This document shows positions 4,985-7,575 of a DNA stretch of 7,575 bases, piece after piece. The notes below the pieces were generated by a model, which did not search any database, was not told where the DNA came from, and saw only the letters and a program-made list of their open reading frames with translations. The position numbers were made by a program, and so were the translations under genes. Position 1 is the stretch's first letter. Each line of letters starts with the position of its first letter. Origin of the DNA: Rhodospirillales bacterium. GTDB lineage: Bacteria; Pseudomonadota; Alphaproteobacteria; Rhodospirillales; Casp-alpha2. Where the stretch lies: the NCBI GenBank assembly GCA_016187325.1, contig JACPJY010000296.1, forward strand, positions 1 through 7,575. The letters are read 5' to 3'.

Positions 4985-7575
4985 ATGGCCGGCAGGACGC
5001 GGCGCCGCACGCCGAAAGCGAAAGCCGCCGGAACCGCGGGCAACCGGCGGCGCCGGGTGCCGCCTACGGCCCGGTCGTCGGGCGCCGACGCATTGGTCCG
5101 CGAACGCCTTTACGACATCCTGGAATCGAGCCCGATTGGCGCCACCATCGTCCGCGATGACGGCTCATTCGAGTTCGCCAACTCGCGCATGGCCGAGATG
5201 CTGGGGCTGACCAAGCAGCAGTTCCTGGCGTCTCGCGCCCGCGATTTCTACGTCGACCCGGAGGAACGGGACAGGATCGGCCGCAAGCTCCGCAAGGAAG
5301 GCCGGCTTCGCGACGTCCAGGCGTTGATGAAGGCGGCCGACGGCAGGCAATTCTGGATTCTGCTGTCGTTCGAGAAAACCGACGATGCCGACGGCACCCG
5401 CTATTTCGGCTGGGTCTATGACATCGACGAACAGAAGCGGGCGGAACATGAGCTGCGCGCTGCCAACGACGCCAACGCGCTGCTGCGGCGGATCGCCGAG
5501 GCGGCCAACGAGGCGACGGTCGTCGAGGCCGCCGTCCAGGCGTGCCTCGACGCCGTTTGCGCCTACACGGGATGGCCGGTGGGCCACGCGTTCGCCGTGA
5601 ATTCGTTGGGCGCGCTCGAATCCATGAAGGTCTGGCACCTGGATCGCCCCCGGCGCTACACGGCCTTCCGCCGAGTCAGCGAAGGCCGCGCGTTCGCCGG
5701 GCGGAAAGGCCTATGCGGCCGCGCCCTCGTCACCGGCAAGCCGGCGTGGAGCCGAGACTTCAGCAAGGACAAAACGTCGGAACGCCCGAAGTTGGCCAAG
5801 AACATCGGGGTCAAGGCGGGGTTTGCGTTTCCGGTCCTGATCGGCCGCACCGTAGTGGCGGTCCTCGAATTCTTCTCCACCGACGCCGCCGACCCGGACC
5901 GCACGCTGATGGACCTGATGGCTCACGCGGGAACCCTGCTCGGCCGGGTCATCGAACGCAAACGGGCCGAAGCCACGCTCAGCCGTCAAGCGGCCATCAT
6001 TGCGACGACCCTGGAAACCATGGACCAGGGCATCGTCATGATCGACAAGTCTATGAAAGTCCTCGCCTCCAACGACCGGTTCTTCGACATGTTCGGCTTG
6101 CGCCGGGGCAAGTACGGCGCCGGCTCCGACTTTCACGACGTGATCCGCGATTGGTTCAAGCAAACGGATTACCCGAAGGGGCTTCTCGGAAAAGCGCTCG
6201 CCAACACGAGGCGCCGCAAGTATTTCTCGTTCGAACAGCCGCAGCCCGACGGCCGCATCGTCGAGGTCCGCCATAATCCCCTGAAGGGCGGCGGTTTCGT
6301 TCGCACCTTCACCGATATCACCGATCGCAAGCTCGCGGAGGCCGAGCTGGCGGAGAAGCAGCGCCAACTTTCGACCGCGCTGAACAATATGTCGGACGGC
6401 ATGTACATGCTGGACAAAGACCTCCGCTACGTCATGTACAACCGCCGCAATTTGGAACTGCTGGAAATTCCGCCGGATATGATCAAGGTCGGCAGGCCGG
6501 TCAGGGACGTCGTCTACGACCTGGCCAAGGCCGGTTTCTACGGCCCTGGCGACCCGAAGGCCCTGACCGAGCGGCGCATGAAGTGGCTCGCCAGCGAAGA
6601 CCACACCGAGTTAGAACTCAAGACGCCCACGGGCCGCATCGTCCACGTGCGCAAGGCGCCATTGCGTGATGGCGGCGCAGTCGTCACCCTGACCGACATC
6701 ACCCGGCGCAAGCATACCGAGAACGAACTCCGGCGCAGCGAGCGGCGCTACGAGACCATCGCCTCCAACATCCCCGGCGTCGTCTACCAGCGGGTCCGGC
6801 ACCGGGACGGCTCATTCTCCTATCCGTATATCAGCCCGGGCATACGCGATCTTTACGAGCTCGAGCCCCACGTGGTGATGGCGAATCCCAATGTCATGCT
6901 GTCGGTGTTGCACCAGGAAGAAAAGGAGCGGTTCCACGCCTCCCTCGATGAATCGGCGAAAAATCTGACGCCGTGGAACCTTGAATTCCGCGTCATCACC
7001 GCCACGGGCAAGCACAAGTGGGTTCGCGGCTCGTCCCGCGTGCGTCGTGCAAAGAACGGCGACATCATCTGGGTCGGCTTCCTTCTGGATATCACCAAGC
7101 GCCGTCATACTGAAATCGAGCTCATGCAAAAGACGGCGATGCTGGAAGCCACCCTCGAGAACATGGGCCAGGGCATCAGTCTGATCGACCGCGACCTCAG
7201 GATCACCGCCTTCAACAAGAAGTTCCTCGATGTCCTCGGCTTCCCCGAGAACCTGTTCCGGCCCGGCTTCACGCTCGAGAGCGCCTTCCGCTATAACGCC
7301 GAGCGCGGCGAATACGGCCCCGGCGATGTCGAGGAACAGGTCCAACAGCGCCTCGAGCTGGCGCGGCGGCTCGAGCCCCACGTTTTCGAGCGCGAGCGTC
7401 CCGACGGATCTGTGATCGAGATTCGCGGCAACCCGATGGCCGGCGGCGGGTTCGTCACTACCTACACCGATATCACCCGCCGCAAGCAGGCTGAGAAGGA
7501 ACTGCAGGAAGCGAAGGACGCCGCCGAGAACGCGAACAGGGCGAAAAGCATGTTCCTGGCCAACATGAGCCACGA
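4985..7575 (+). CDS. Multi-PAS/GAF cytoplasmic sensor histidine kinase (3' partial)
   Basis: The frame stays open for 863 codons to the window edge. Domains in order: a basic Arg-rich N-terminus (1-32), PAS1 (about 37-148), GAF (about 166-335), PAS2 (343-450) and PAS3 (466-577), both PAS_7-like, PAS4 of the PAS_3 type (589-708), PAS5, PAS_7-like (719-835), then the start of HisKA with AKSMFLANMSHE. The predicted phospho-acceptor is His863; the rest of the dimerisation helix, the ATPase domain and any receiver lie beyond the window. Each PAS domain ends in a DIT.RK..E.EL-type linker, with Asp at 146, 444, 571, 702 and 829. No membrane helix or signal peptide is visible, so it should sense internal cues or bound small ligands. 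No heme or flavin-binding residue can be assigned. A partner regulator is not in view; a hybrid kinase is plausible. Start ATG 4985 follows AGGGGG by 5 nt. Confidence 0.92.
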   Translation, partial: MAGRTRRRTPKAKAAGTAGNRRRRVPPTARSSGADALVRERLYDILESSPIGATIVRDDGSFEFANSRMAEMLGLTKQQFLASRARDFYVDPEERDRIGRKLRKEGRLRDVQALMKAADGRQFWILLSFEKTDDADGTRYFGWVYDIDEQKRAEHELRAANDANALLRRIAEAANEATVVEAAVQACLDAVCAYTGWPVGHAFAVNSLGALESMKVWHLDRPRRYTAFRRVSEGRAFAGRKGLCGRALVTGKPAWSRDFSKDKTSERPKLAKNIGVKAGFAFPVLIGRTVVAVLEFFSTDAADPDRTLMDLMAHAGTLLGRVIERKRAEATLSRQAAIIATTLETMDQGIVMIDKSMKVLASNDRFFDMFGLRRGKYGAGSDFHDVIRDWFKQTDYPKGLLGKALANTRRRKYFSFEQPQPDGRIVEVRHNPLKGGGFVRTFTDITDRKLAEAELAEKQRQLSTALNNMSDGMYMLDKDLRYVMYNRRNLELLEIPPDMIKVGRPVRDVVYDLAKAGFYGPGDPKALTERRMKWLASEDHTELELKTPTGRIVHVRKAPLRDGGAVVTLTDITRRKHTENELRRSERRYETIASNIPGVVYQRVRHRDGSFSYPYISPGIRDLYELEPHVVMANPNVMLSVLHQEEKERFHASLDESAKNLTPWNLEFRVITATGKHKWVRGSSRVRRAKNGDIIWVGFLLDITKRRHTEIELMQKTAMLEATLENMGQGISLIDRDLRITAFNKKFLDVLGFPENLFRPGFTLESAFRYNAERGEYGPGDVEEQVQQRLELARRLEPHVFERERPDGSVIEIRGNPMAGGGFVTTYTDITRRKQAEKELQEAKDAAENANRAKSMFLANMSH

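Noticed and set aside
5711..6604. Minus-strand open frame of 297 codons antisense to the kinase (a further 253-codon one lies at 6812-7573)
   Set aside because: The plus-strand kinase frame has clear GAF and PAS motifs without interruption; these frames are shadows.
1..7575. CRISPR arrays, tRNA/rRNA genes, insertion sequences and attachment sites
   Set aside because: I saw no regularly spaced direct repeats, tRNA-like cloverleaf, transposase motif or terminal inverted repeats; coding density is ordinary throughout.

Overview
The DNA is GC-rich, with a strong bias to G or C in third codon positions, near-gapless operons and GGAGG-type ribosome sites. Gene content points to an alphaproteobacterium, probably Rhodospirillales-like: a two-subunit class I fumarase, an SDR of the expanded glycine-loop type, and a soluble kinase with serial PAS_7 domains. 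This placement is inference from gene style, not a search. No RNA gene, insertion sequence, CRISPR array or prophage gene is visible.

Bases 2-3152 (+) hold a tight three-gene operon: the alpha and beta subunits of a class I fumarase/tartrate-dehydratase-type [4Fe-4S] hydratase (alpha lacks its 5' end), then a succinate dehydrogenase/fumarate reductase-type flavoprotein. The spacing is 2 nt, then a 4-nt TTGA overlap in which the flavoprotein starts at TTG. Together they could interconvert malate, fumarate and succinate, or handle a related C4 diacid. The flavoprotein keeps the dicarboxylate active-site residues, but the histidine that binds FAD covalently in SdhA/FrdA is a cysteine. No iron-sulfur or membrane-anchor subunit is present in the window.

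Bases 3158-4535 (-) hold a two-gene operon converging on the first one, with 5 nt between the stop codons. Its first gene is an SDR oxidoreductase with an expanded cofactor-binding glycine loop. Its second is a carboxymuconolactone-decarboxylase-family protein without the CxxC of AhpD. Both have good Shine-Dalgarno sites. They look like a small catabolic pair of unknown substrate.

Bases 4536-4675 are a divergent intergenic region. Bases 4676-4891 (+) encode a 71-residue single-pass membrane protein with a His/Asp-rich tail. From 4985 to the window end (+) runs a large cytoplasmic sensor histidine kinase that stays open through the last base: basic N-terminus, PAS, GAF, four more PAS domains, then the start of HisKA. 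The window stops two bases after the codon of the predicted phospho-acceptor histidine.

There is no clear sign of a wholly new system. The points most worth following are the Cys-for-His flavin site in an orphan flavoprotein tied to a fumarase, the small His/Asp-tailed membrane protein, and the PAS array of the kinase.
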